A program made the translations under genes and the position numbers. Source: Alloboseaceae bacterium BT-24-1 (GTDB lineage: Bacteria; Pseudomonadota; Alphaproteobacteria; Rhizobiales; Beijerinckiaceae). From it: a DNA stretch of 21,183 bases. The notes under the pieces are model-generated. The model was given only the letters and a program-made list of their open reading frames with translations, searched no databases and had not been told where the DNA came from. Shown piece after piece: positions 6,584 through 13,458 of the stretch (positions within the stretch are counted from its first letter, which is position 1; each line of letters begins with the position of its first letter). The DNA lies in assembly GCA_025846845.1 (NCBI GenBank), contig JAOYTL010000032.1, positions 1 through 21,183 of the forward strand, given 5' to 3'.

Positions 6584-7397
6584 ATTGCAAGGTCACTCCG
6601 CCATCGACTGGAAGCTCGATGCCGGTGACATAGCGCGCTTCGTCGCTGGCGAGGAAGAGCGCCGCCCAGGCGACGTCCCAGGCCTCGCCCATATGGCCCA
6701 TCGGAACCTGCCGGTCGCGCGCCGCCCACATCGCCGCGACATCGCCCTTGCCATAGGACTGGGCGAGCCCGGCCGAGTGCTCGACCATCGGCGTCTTCAT
6801 CAGCCCCGGCAGCACCGCGTTCACGCGGATCTTCTCGGGTGCGTACTGCGCCGCGGTGGTGCGGGTGAGCTGGTTCATCGCCGCCTTGCTGGCGCCATAG
6901 CTGGCATAGGGCACGCCGGTGTGGCGGATCGAGGCGATCGAGGAGATGTTGATGATCGAGCCGCCCTGCCCGCTCTCGGCAAACTGACGCTGCATCACCG
7001 GGATGACATGCTTCATCGCCAGGAAGCAGCCGGTCAGGTTGACCTTGAAGACGCGCTCCCAGGTTTCGAGCGGCAGGTCGACGACGCTGCCGACCTCGGC
7101 GATGCCGACATTGTTGTCGAGCACGTCGATGCGGCCGTAAGCCTTGAGCGTCGCCTCGACGAGCGCGCCGAGATCGTCCTGGCTGGTGACATCGGTGCGG
7201 ATCGCGAAGGCCTCGCCGCCCTCGCCCTTGATGATGCTCGCGGTCTCTTCAGCGGCTTCGAGATTGCGGTCGGCGCAGACGACCTTGGCGCCTTCGCGGG
7301 CGAACACGGTCGCGGTCGCCTTGCCATTGCCCCAGCCCGGGCCGATCGAGCCCGCGCCCGCGACGATCGCGACCTTGCCTTGAAGACGTCCAGCCAT
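6573..7397 (-). CDS. Short-chain dehydrogenase/reductase (SDR)
   Basis: This is a 274-residue classical SDR oxidoreductase. The N-terminal Rossmann motif is unusual and extended (GAGSIGPGWGNG, 14-25, rather than TGxxxGIG). NNVG at 95-98 replaces the common NNAG. The catalytic tetrad is present: Asn120 (VNLTG), Ser153 (ISSIAS), Tyr167 and Lys171 (YGASK). Asp43 at the end of the second strand favours NAD+ over NADP+. The C-terminus has the usual VTGIELPVDGG. The substrate cannot be told. The start at 7397 is supported by AGGGA eight bases upstream; an upstream in-frame start would add nine residues. It lies downstream of the lactate-permease-like gene with a 124-base gap, so the two may serve one hydroxy-acid or alcohol pathway (inference). 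Confidence 0.92.
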   Translation of the reverse strand: MAGRLQGKVAIVAGAGSIGPGWGNGKATATVFAREGAKVVCADRNLEAAEETASIIKGEGGEAFAIRTDVTSQDDLGALVEATLKAYGRIDVLDNNVGIAEVGSVVDLPLETWERVFKVNLTGCFLAMKHVIPVMQRQFAESGQGGSIINISSIASIRHTGVPYASYGASKAAMNQLTRTTAAQYAPEKIRVNAVLPGLMKTPMVEHSAGLAQSYGKGDVAAMWAARDRQVPMGHMGEAWDVAWAALFLASDEARYVTGIELPVDGGVTLQYGA

Positions 7398-7521
7398 TCC
7401 AACGTTCCCTGCCCTGCGCGCCATCTGATGCCGGCGCCTCCTGATCGCGACAGCATCGGCACTCGCGGCAGCGGGGGCAAGCGCGCGGCGTGCAAGCCGG
7501 CATGCGCCCCGGCGCCCGGCC

Positions 7522-8949
7522 TCAGGCGAGCTGTGCGGCCATGAGCGCGATGGCGACCGTGAACCCTGCGACCAGCGCGAACCAGGGCCAGAGCGAGCGC
7601 ATCGCCTGCCCGGTCTCGGCCGTGGTCGCCTTGATCAGGACCTGGCCCATGGTGACGCGGACCGGGCTGACCGCGGTCAGCAGGCTGCCGGCGACGACCG
7701 CCGCGGCGATCACCGCGAGCCGCGCCTCGCCGGCCGGGACGAGCGCGGTCGCAAGCGGCATCGAGACGGCGCCGGCGCCGGTATTCGAGCCGGTGAGATA
7801 GCCGCCGAGCGCACCCGCCACCGGCACGATCCCTGCCGACCAGGAGCCGAGCACGCTGCTGACGGCGAGCCCGATGCCACCGGCAAGGCCGGAGCCGACC
7901 ATGATCCAGGCCATGCCGACGAGCAGGAAGGTCAGCAGGGCCGCGCGCCCCGAGCGCTGCAGCGTCAGTTTCAGCAATGCCGTCGCCTGCCGTGCCCCGC
8001 CCCGGCTGATGGCGACGACGAGCGCGATGGCGATGAGCGGCAAAGCCGGCGAGAGCAGCGGGGCGAAGGCGGAGGCGTCGGCGAAGGGCTTGAAGGACGG
8101 GGTCTCCAGCCGGTCATGGATCACCGGCACCAGCCGCATCAGCGCCAGCGCGACGACGAGGGCGATATAGGGCGCGAGGCGGGTCAGGAGCGCCCGGTCG
8201 AGCCCGGCCCAGCCCCTGACCCGCAGGAAGCGCAGCAGCATCACTGGCGCCAGCGCCGCGATAGCGGCGAGCTCCAGCGGCAGAGTGAGATTGGCGGCAA
8301 CCAGCAGGGCCATCAGCAGCGCGATGAGCCCAGCCCATTCGGCGCGGTCGGCAAGCGCGGGCGACAGGCCGGCCTGCCGCGACAGGCGCCAGAACAGCGG
8401 CAGCAGCGCCGCGCAGAGCAGCGCCGTCACCAGCGCGATCCGCCAGATCAACGCCGTCAGCGAGACGCCGGCGATGTCGGCGCTGATCCTGGTGCCGATG
8501 CCGAGCGCGCCCCAGGGCACCAGGATCTGGCTGAAAGTGGCGAGCGCCAGCGCCGGTGCCTTGTCGACGCCGAGCCGGCAGGCGCCCGATACCGCGACGA
8601 CATAGCCGACGCCGAAGCCGGTCGCGGTTTCCAGGAACGGCCCGCGCAGCAGGCAGGCCTCGGCGAGCGCGCCATGCTCGGGGCGAGCCGGGTCGGCATC
8701 GGCCTGCGCCCGCTCGAGGCTGAGCGAGAAGGCGAGCCCGGCGATAATGACAAGCGTCGCCGGCAGCCCGATCCAGGCGCCGGCGGCGAAATGCCTGATG
8801 ATCGCCGCCGCATCCGGATGGTTGGGGCCAGCGACATAGGCGACGAGCGCGGCGCAGATCGTGCCGAGCGCGCCGGCGGTCAGCGCCGAGCGTCCGGACA
8901 GGATCAGCCCGAGGAAAAGGATGAGCGGCGAGAGCCAGATCAGGATCAT
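7522..8949 (-). CDS. LctP-family permease (lactate/glycolate type)
   Basis: The 475-residue protein has about 12-14 hydrophobic membrane segments and the hallmark motifs of the L-lactate permease family: GPFLETATGFGVG at 103-115 and GYLTGSNTGAGA in the C-terminal half. Family members import lactate or glycolate with protons. It is shorter than E. coli LldP (about 550 residues), mostly through compact loops; both ends look complete. The ATG at 8949 lies 22 bases after the maf stop, so it is probably read with maf. No strong ribosome binding site is seen. Lactate dehydrogenase genes are absent here, so the substrate remains open among 2-hydroxy acids. Confidence 0.88.
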   Translation of the reverse strand: MILIWLSPLILFLGLILSGRSALTAGALGTICAALVAYVAGPNHPDAAAIIRHFAAGAWIGLPATLVIIAGLAFSLSLERAQADADPARPEHGALAEACLLRGPFLETATGFGVGYVVAVSGACRLGVDKAPALALATFSQILVPWGALGIGTRISADIAGVSLTALIWRIALVTALLCAALLPLFWRLSRQAGLSPALADRAEWAGLIALLMALLVAANLTLPLELAAIAALAPVMLLRFLRVRGWAGLDRALLTRLAPYIALVVALALMRLVPVIHDRLETPSFKPFADASAFAPLLSPALPLIAIALVVAISRGGARQATALLKLTLQRSGRAALLTFLLVGMAWIMVGSGLAGGIGLAVSSVLGSWSAGIVPVAGALGGYLTGSNTGAGAVSMPLATALVPAGEARLAVIAAAVVAGSLLTAVSPVRVTMGQVLIKATTAETGQAMRSLWPWFALVAGFTVAIALMAAQLA

Positions 8950-8971
8950 GATCGTCCGGCTTTACGTCCGC

Positions 8972-9622
8972 TCAGCCGACATTCAGCCAGCCGAGGCGGA
9001 TCGGGAAACCCTCGCCGCCGAGCAGGTTGACCGTCTCGTAGAGCGGCAGGCCGACCACGCCGGTATAGGAGCCGACGAGCTTGACGACGAAGGAGCCGGC
9101 GATGCCCTGGATCGCGTAGGCGCCGGCCTTGCCGCGCCATTCGCCCGAGGCGAGATAGTTCTCGATGTCGTCGTTGGAGAGCCGCTTGAAGCGCAGGCGC
9201 GTCTCGACGATGCGCTCGCGGATCGTGCCCGACGGCGTCGCCAGCGCGACGCCGGTATAGACGCGGTGCGCCCGGCCTGAGAGCAGGCGGAGGCACGCGG
9301 CCGCCTCGTCGACGATCTCGGCTTTGGGCAGGATGCGCCGGCCGACCGCGACGACGGTGTCGGCGGCGAGGATATAGGCGCCTTCGAGATCGGGCCGGCC
9401 CTTCAGCCCGGCAAGCCCGGCCTGCGCCTTCGCGTGGGCGAGCCGACGGGCGAGATCGCGCGGGCGCTCGCTTTTGAGCGGGCTCTCGTCGAGATCCGAC
9501 GGCAGCAGCGCGTCGGGCTTGAGGCCGGCCTGTTCGAGCAAGGCAAGGCGGCGCGGCGAGGCCGAGGCCAGGACCAGCTTCGGCCGCCAGCCCGGCGGTT
9601 TCTGGGAGCTGAAGAGATTCAA
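8972..9622 (-). CDS. maf: Maf-like nucleoside triphosphate pyrophosphatase
   Basis: The 216-residue protein is a Maf/HAM1-like house-cleaning enzyme that hydrolyses non-canonical or modified nucleoside triphosphates to monophosphates. Visible motifs are LASASPRR (18-25, phosphate-binding loop), AADTVV with the acidic Asp88, and WRGKAGAYAIQG (162-173). The start is taken as TTG at 9622, which gives the usual short N-terminus before the first beta strand; no ATG or GTG fits and the ribosome binding site is weak, so the exact start is uncertain. It is the first gene of a leftward run (maf, permease, dehydrogenase, yacG). Confidence 0.9.
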   Translation of the reverse strand: MNLFSSQKPPGWRPKLVLASASPRRLALLEQAGLKPDALLPSDLDESPLKSERPRDLARRLAHAKAQAGLAGLKGRPDLEGAYILAADTVVAVGRRILPKAEIVDEAAACLRLLSGRAHRVYTGVALATPSGTIRERIVETRLRFKRLSNDDIENYLASGEWRGKAGAYAIQGIAGSFVVKLVGSYTGVVGLPLYETVNLLGGEGFPIRLGWLNVG

Positions 9623-9903
9623 GTGTCGGCTCGCTGCGCGTCCCGGACGGTTTCCCGCAAGGCTTTAGAGCCAGTTGCGGAATATCCCAAGCCCTCTCCT
9701 CGGGGGCTGGCCACTCGGCCGCCTTGCCGCTCGCGCATGGGGTGGCTGCATCTCCTGTGCAATGCGTAGAATTTGAGCGTCGCCATGCATGGTTCCGGAT
9801 TGCACTAACTCGTTTAGCTTGCCACATCAGATGGGCGGGCGTGGCGGCGACCCGCGAGGCTCGGCCCACGCGGCCCCCTTCTCGTCACCGGAGAGCTTTC
9901 GCC

Positions 9904-10284
9904 ATGGCGTCACGAACTGGATCTGCCTCGACCGTCGCACTGGCGGCGGACGCGCAAAGCGTCCTCGCCCAGATGGTCGCGATGCAGGTCGATGCCGGGC
10001 TCACCATCGCCATGCGGATGCCGATCCTGGCCAAGGGCGCCCTCGGCGACGCCAGAGGCCAGCGCGAGGCCAGCAAGGCGGTGGTCGAGAAGGCCGCCGC
10101 CATGGCCGAGAGCAGCTTCGCCATCGGCCATGCCGCGACATTGTTCTGGTGGAGCATGGCGTTCAACCCGCTGACGCCGAACGGGCTCGGCGAAGCGACG
10201 GCCAAGGCCGTCCATAGCACGCTGGAGCCGTTCTCGCGGCGCACCCGCGCCAATGCCAGCCGGCTGTCGAAGCGGTCGCGATAA
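9904..10284 (+). CDS. Small helical phasin-like protein
   Basis: The 126-residue protein is Ala-rich and predicted almost wholly helical, with an amphipathic central region (about 14-90) containing AEKAAAMAES-like heptads and a basic C-terminal tail ending TRANASRLSKRSR. This resembles the small phasin-type proteins of alphaproteobacteria that coat polyhydroxyalkanoate granules, but no diagnostic motif was found and no PHA gene is nearby, so the name is tentative. The ATG at 9904 has GGAGAG eight bases upstream. Longer in-frame extensions to 9724 lack a ribosome binding site and coding character. It is divergent from maf; the 281-base gap between them holds no gene and no clear promoter. Confidence 0.6.
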   Translation: MASRTGSASTVALAADAQSVLAQMVAMQVDAGLTIAMRMPILAKGALGDARGQREASKAVVEKAAAMAESSFAIGHAATLFWWSMAFNPLTPNGLGEATAKAVHSTLEPFSRRTRANASRLSKRSR

Positions 10285-10296
10285 CGCGGCCGCGGC

Positions 10297-10587
10297 TCAG
10301 CTACTCAGCCAGGTTTCAGGATCGCGCCTGCCGTGCACGACACGGATGACGTCGATGCTACGCGCGTGCTCATGATAGAGGATGAGATAGCTACCGAATG
10401 GCGACAGGCGTAAACGCAGGCTGATTTCGGGCCGGAGCACCCCAATTCCCGGCATATTGCCTAACCTGTGGAAGTGCTCGTAGAGTTCGTCGAGCCATTT
10501 GCGGGCCGCAAGCGGACTATCGGCATTGATGTAGTTCGCGATGGCTTCGATATCCGCTTCGGCACGAGGCAGGATACGGAAGCTCAT
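10297..10587 (-). CDS. parE: ParE/RelE-family toxin
   Basis: The 96-residue protein fits the ParE toxin fold: an N-terminal strand RILPRAEADI, helix pair EAIANYI and AARKWLDELYEHFHRL, the turn PGIGVLRPE, then strands with LSPFGSYLILYHEH and the C-terminal VIRVVHGRRDPETWL. ParE proteins poison DNA gyrase, whereas RelE relatives cleave mRNA; sequence alone cannot separate these, but the RVVHGRRD ending and the ParD-type partner favour ParE. It is the second gene of a two-gene operon, starting five bases after the parD stop. Both genes look intact, so the module is probably active. Its 3' end converges on the phasin-like gene, leaving 12 bases between the stops. Confidence 0.93.
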   Translation of the reverse strand: MSFRILPRAEADIEAIANYINADSPLAARKWLDELYEHFHRLGNMPGIGVLRPEISLRLRLSPFGSYLILYHEHARSIDVIRVVHGRRDPETWLSS

Positions 10588-10592
10588 CGGTA

Positions 10593-10868
10593 TCAGCCTG
10601 CCTTGCTGCCGAAAAGCCGGTCGCGGATGCGGGCAAAGACCAACTCGCCATCGACCGGCTCGCCGCTCGCCAGCCCTTCCTCATAAGCCTGCTTCAGCCG
10701 GGCGAGCTCCAGTTCCCGCAACTCCTCGCGCTGCTCCCAGAGTCGCAGCGCATCGCGAAGGACCTCGCTATTCGAGGCATAGGCGCCGCTCTCGACCGCC
10801 TTGCTCAGGCGCGCGAGTTGCTGGGGCGAGAGCGAGATGGTCAAGGGACGCATATTGTCGGATTTCAT
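10593..10868 (-). CDS. parD: ParD-family antitoxin (ribbon-helix-helix)
   Basis: The 91-residue antitoxin has an N-terminal ribbon-helix-helix DNA-binding domain (RPLTISLSPQQLARLSKAVE, then YASNSEVLRDALRLWE) and a charged C-terminal tail (about 46-91) that should wrap the toxin. It precedes parE by five bases. Two in-frame starts are possible, ATG at 10868 and ATG at 10853 (six codons in). The predicted promoter would start transcription almost on the first ATG, so the mRNA is either leaderless from 10868 or has a very short leader before 10853. The gene should repress itself through the palindrome at 10852-10879. Confidence 0.93.
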   Translation of the reverse strand: MKSDNMRPLTISLSPQQLARLSKAVESGAYASNSEVLRDALRLWEQREELRELELARLKQAYEEGLASGEPVDGELVFARIRDRLFGSKAG

Positions 10869-10903
10869 GCCGACAATATAGCTCGCCTCACAATTCCTCA
10901 CAA
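10852..10903 (-). promoter_or_regulatory. parDE promoter with palindromic operator
   Basis: On the minus strand a -35 box TTGTGA (10903-10898) and a -10 box TATATT (10880-10875) are 17 bp apart. A perfect 10-bp inverted repeat (10852-10861 with 10870-10879, 8-nt spacer) covers the -10 box and both candidate parD starts, which suits repression by ParD or ParDE. In addition, TTGTGAGG is repeated directly at 10903-10896 and 10893-10886, ten bases or one helical turn apart, over the -35 region. Confidence 0.7.
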
Positions 10904-10927
10904 GAACGCATAAGACATTCAGGCCGA

Positions 10928-11791
10928 TCACGCCTGCGGCGGAACCTCTTGGGCCGTGGAAGCCGGCTCGGCAGCCGCGGCGCCGGCGGGCATGGCCGCC
11001 GCATGCTCGCGCTCCAGCCTGCGGTAACGCGCGACGCTGACCGGGATCAGCCCGAGATAGGCGACGACGACCAGCGCCAGTATCTCGAACGGATAGGCGA
11101 AGAGCAGGCCGGCGACGACGACGACGGCGACGAAGATCGGCAGCACCTGGTCGCGCGGAACGCGGGTGCCGAGCGTCTTGCCGGCATAGCAGGGGATGCG
11201 CGAGATCGTCAGGAAGGCGATGAACAGGATATAGAGGCCGACGAAGGGAGCGCCATACTCCCTCACCGGCACGCCGACGAACTCCAGGTAGAACGGCAGC
11301 ATGGCGGTGATCGCGCCGGCCGGCGCCGGCATGCCGACGAAGAAGTTCTTCTGCCATTCCGGCCGGTTCGGATCGTCGATCATCACATTGAAGCGCGCCA
11401 GCCTGAGCGCCATGGCGCAGGCCAGCGTCAGCACGATGATCCAGCCGAAGGAGCGCAGATCGTGCAGGACGAAGGTCCAGAGCACGAAACCGGTGGCGAC
11501 GCCGAAGCAGACGAAATCCGAGAGCGAATCGAGCTCGGCGCCGAAACGCGAGGTACCCTTGAGCAGGCGCGCGAGGCGCCCGTCGATGCCATCGAGCAGG
11601 GCCGCGACGAGGATGCAGATCGTCGCCGATTCGAACTTGCCGTCGACCGCCAGCCGCATTGCGGTCAGGCCGAGGCAAAGGGCGATCAGCGTCACGACAT
11701 TGGGCGCGATCAGCCGGAACGGGATCGCCTTGAAGCGGGTGCGCTTCGATTCGACGCGCTCGGGCTCGAAAGGGGGAAAGAGATCGCTCAT
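10928..11791 (-). CDS. pssA: CDP-diacylglycerol-serine O-phosphatidyltransferase
   Basis: The 287-residue membrane enzyme joins serine to CDP-diacylglycerol, giving phosphatidylserine, the precursor of phosphatidylethanolamine. The CDP-alcohol phosphotransferase signature DGxxARx8GxxxDxxxD is complete at residues 70-92 (Asp70, Gly71, Ala74, Arg75, Gly84, Asp88, Asp92), with metal-binding Asp67 just before it. About eight membrane helices follow the family pattern, and an Ala/Pro-rich tail (about 260-287) ends the protein. This is the Sinorhizobium/Bacillus-type (type II) enzyme. The ATG at 11791 gives the usual N-terminus. psd lies upstream on the same strand, 210 bases away with two palindromic repeats in the gap. 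Confidence 0.96.
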   Translation of the reverse strand: MSDLFPPFEPERVESKRTRFKAIPFRLIAPNVVTLIALCLGLTAMRLAVDGKFESATICILVAALLDGIDGRLARLLKGTSRFGAELDSLSDFVCFGVATGFVLWTFVLHDLRSFGWIIVLTLACAMALRLARFNVMIDDPNRPEWQKNFFVGMPAPAGAITAMLPFYLEFVGVPVREYGAPFVGLYILFIAFLTISRIPCYAGKTLGTRVPRDQVLPIFVAVVVVAGLLFAYPFEILALVVVAYLGLIPVSVARYRRLEREHAAAMPAGAAAAEPASTAQEVPPQA

Positions 11792-11848
11792 GAGCGCCGG
11801 AATACGCGGTTTTCAGGCGGGAGGCTAGCGTGTGAGCGCCGACCTGCC

Positions 11849-11995
11849 CCCTCTCGCCCTGCGGGAGAGGGCTGGGGTGAGGGGTCGTGCGACGCTTGCC
11901 GGCCTTGGCCTGCCAGAACACAAACCGAAAACGGCTGAGTGACCCCTCATCCGTCTCGGCTTCGCCGAGCCACCTTCTCCCGCAAGGGGAGAAGG
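11849..11995. repeat. Facing palindromic repeat pair between psd and pssA
   Basis: Two related repeat units face each other. The right one (11941-11995) starts gacccctcat, then has a hairpin ctcggc-ttc-gccgag and a 9-bp hairpin ccttctccc/gggagaagg. The left, more divergent unit (hairpin 11849-11855 with 11865-11871, then ctggggtgaggggtc) is in the opposite orientation. Their inner ends gaggggtc and gacccctc are complementary, so the whole block could fold as one cruciform. It sits in the psd-pssA transcript and may tune pssA expression. The right unit is identical over 55 bases to the one at 20917-20971. Confidence 0.85.
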
Positions 11996-12001
11996 GGAAG
12001 G

Positions 12002-12700
12002 TCAAATCCCCCGGAACGCCCGGGCGATGTCGTTCCCCGAAAAGTCCGCCAGCACGGTCTCGCCGGCGATTGCGGTCTGGCCCTCGCCGACCAGCGGCGT
12101 AACGCCCTGCGGCAGGTAGACGTCGACGCGCGAGCCGAAGCGGATCAGGCCGAAGCGCTCGCCCTGCCCGAGCGGATCGCCCTCCTTCACGAAGGGCACG
12201 ATGCGGCGCGCGATCAGCCCGGCGATCTGGACGACGGCGATGGTGCCGGCCGGCGTCTCGATCGCCAGCGCATTGCGCTCATTGTCCTCGCTCGCCTTGT
12301 CGAGCTCGGCATTGAGGAAGAGGCCTGGCGTATAGGCCATCTTGAGGAGGCGGCCGGCGACTGGGCTGCGGTTCACATGGCAGTCGAAGACGTTCATGAA
12401 CACCGAGATGCGCGTCATTGGCTCGGCCGGCAGTTCCAGCTCCGGCGGCGGCACGGCGGTGGCGATCTGGCTGATGCGGCCATCGGCCGGCGAGATCACC
12501 AGCCCCTCGCGCTGCGGCACGATGCGGACGGGATCGCGGAAGAAATAGCAGATCCACAGCGTGATCAGCGTGCCGATCCAGCCGAAGGGCGCCCAGAGCT
12601 GGCCGAGCACGAGCGTCGCCACCACGCCGATGGCGATGAAGACATAGCCTTCCTTGTGGATCGGCACGATCGTCCGGCGGACGGAGTCGACGAGAGACAT
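12002..12700 (-). CDS. psd: Phosphatidylserine decarboxylase proenzyme (short form)
   Basis: The 232-residue enzyme converts phosphatidylserine to phosphatidylethanolamine. It is the short, Sinorhizobium-type form with two N-terminal membrane helices (about 18-34 and 38-54), FFRDP at 53-57, PADG at 71-74 and the histidine motif FMNVFDCHVNRSP (101-113). Self-cleavage should occur in RFGSRVD between Gly189 and Ser190, Ser190 becoming the pyruvoyl cofactor of the small alpha chain (190-232). The ATG at 12700 has AGGA nine bases upstream; upstream in-frame extension lacks these features. pssA lies downstream, so consecutive steps of one pathway are encoded together. Confidence 0.96.
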   Translation of the reverse strand: MSLVDSVRRTIVPIHKEGYVFIAIGVVATLVLGQLWAPFGWIGTLITLWICYFFRDPVRIVPQREGLVISPADGRISQIATAVPPPELELPAEPMTRISVFMNVFDCHVNRSPVAGRLLKMAYTPGLFLNAELDKASEDNERNALAIETPAGTIAVVQIAGLIARRIVPFVKEGDPLGQGERFGLIRFGSRVDVYLPQGVTPLVGEGQTAIAGETVLADFSGNDIARAFRGI

Positions 12701-13260
12701 GGGCGTTAGTCCTGTTGCTCTTGTTGGCGCGGCGCGCGCATCTGGCTTCGCCTTCACGGCCGGGTTGAGGCCGCATGACGGCGAAGCTGTTTAGGCTTTT
12801 GCGGACTTTTGCGAAAGAGGCGCGGGGATAGCGCGACAATCAATCCCCGCCTCCGAAACCTGGCGTATTCTCCTCCCCGTCCTGTCCGACCAAGGGGGCT
12901 GTCGCGAGGCGTCGTGCGGCCGGGCGGGAGAGCGGTGTCCGCTTTGAACAGCCGTCGCGGGCTGGAATGGCGGAGGGGTCTCGTCCGGGCGAAGCCGGGT
13001 CCTGCCGGACCTGAAGGCGCGGCGAGGCACCTTGAGAGAACCGCGTGCGGGGTTCGGGAGCGGCGTGTTCAAGCCGCTTCGACATCTCGACATCGACATT
13101 CGGCACAGCGGCGGAAAGCGGCCGCACCCGGACCCCGCGCACCCCTTGGGCTTGCGCTTGCCTTCAGACCCTCGCGGCGAGAGCCGGCGGGGCTTTTGGT
13201 GCGGGATCTTCTTAATCCCCTTGCGGACTCCTCTGCGAAAGGCGGATCGCCCTGGCTCCT
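12701..13260. other. Long gene-free, hairpin-rich stretch upstream of psd
   Basis: No frame here has the composition of a real protein; the open frames on both strands are Arg/Pro/Gly-rich. Several hairpins are visible, including a nested one at about 12988-13015 (gtccgg...ccggac around cgggcgaagccgg). The psd promoter should be in the first 100 bases. The remainder could be a degenerate repeat, a decayed gene or a structured RNA. Confidence 0.5.
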
Positions 13261-13405
13261 CCCTTCCCCCTCGTGGGGAAGGGCTGGGGATGGGGGGCGG
13301 ACGACCGGGTGAGCGGCGGATCATAGAAGCGGATCGACCGATTCCTCGCGAATCCTCTCGATTTTTCGCCCCCCACCCCTTCCCCTCCCCACAAGGGAGA
13401 GGGGT
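13261..13405. repeat. Second facing palindromic repeat pair
   Basis: The left unit has a perfect 9-bp hairpin (cccttcccc 13261-13269 with ggggaaggg 13275-13283, 5-nt loop) followed by ctggggatggggggcg. The right unit (about 13368-13405) begins cgccccccaccccttcccc and carries an imperfect hairpin, in the opposite orientation. The pair lies downstream of the flavoprotein gene and may act as its terminator. It belongs to the same general class as the other two pairs but is a different subfamily. Confidence 0.7.
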
Positions 13406-13458
13406 TGCCCGCGCCTCGTCGGGTTTCGCAGCGGAGTCCCTCGGGGGAGAAGGAGCCC

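Noticed and set aside
10869..12005. Upstream extension of the parD frame, through pssA
   Set aside because: Only the last 91 codons look like ParD; the promoter, operator and ATG at 10868 place the start there.
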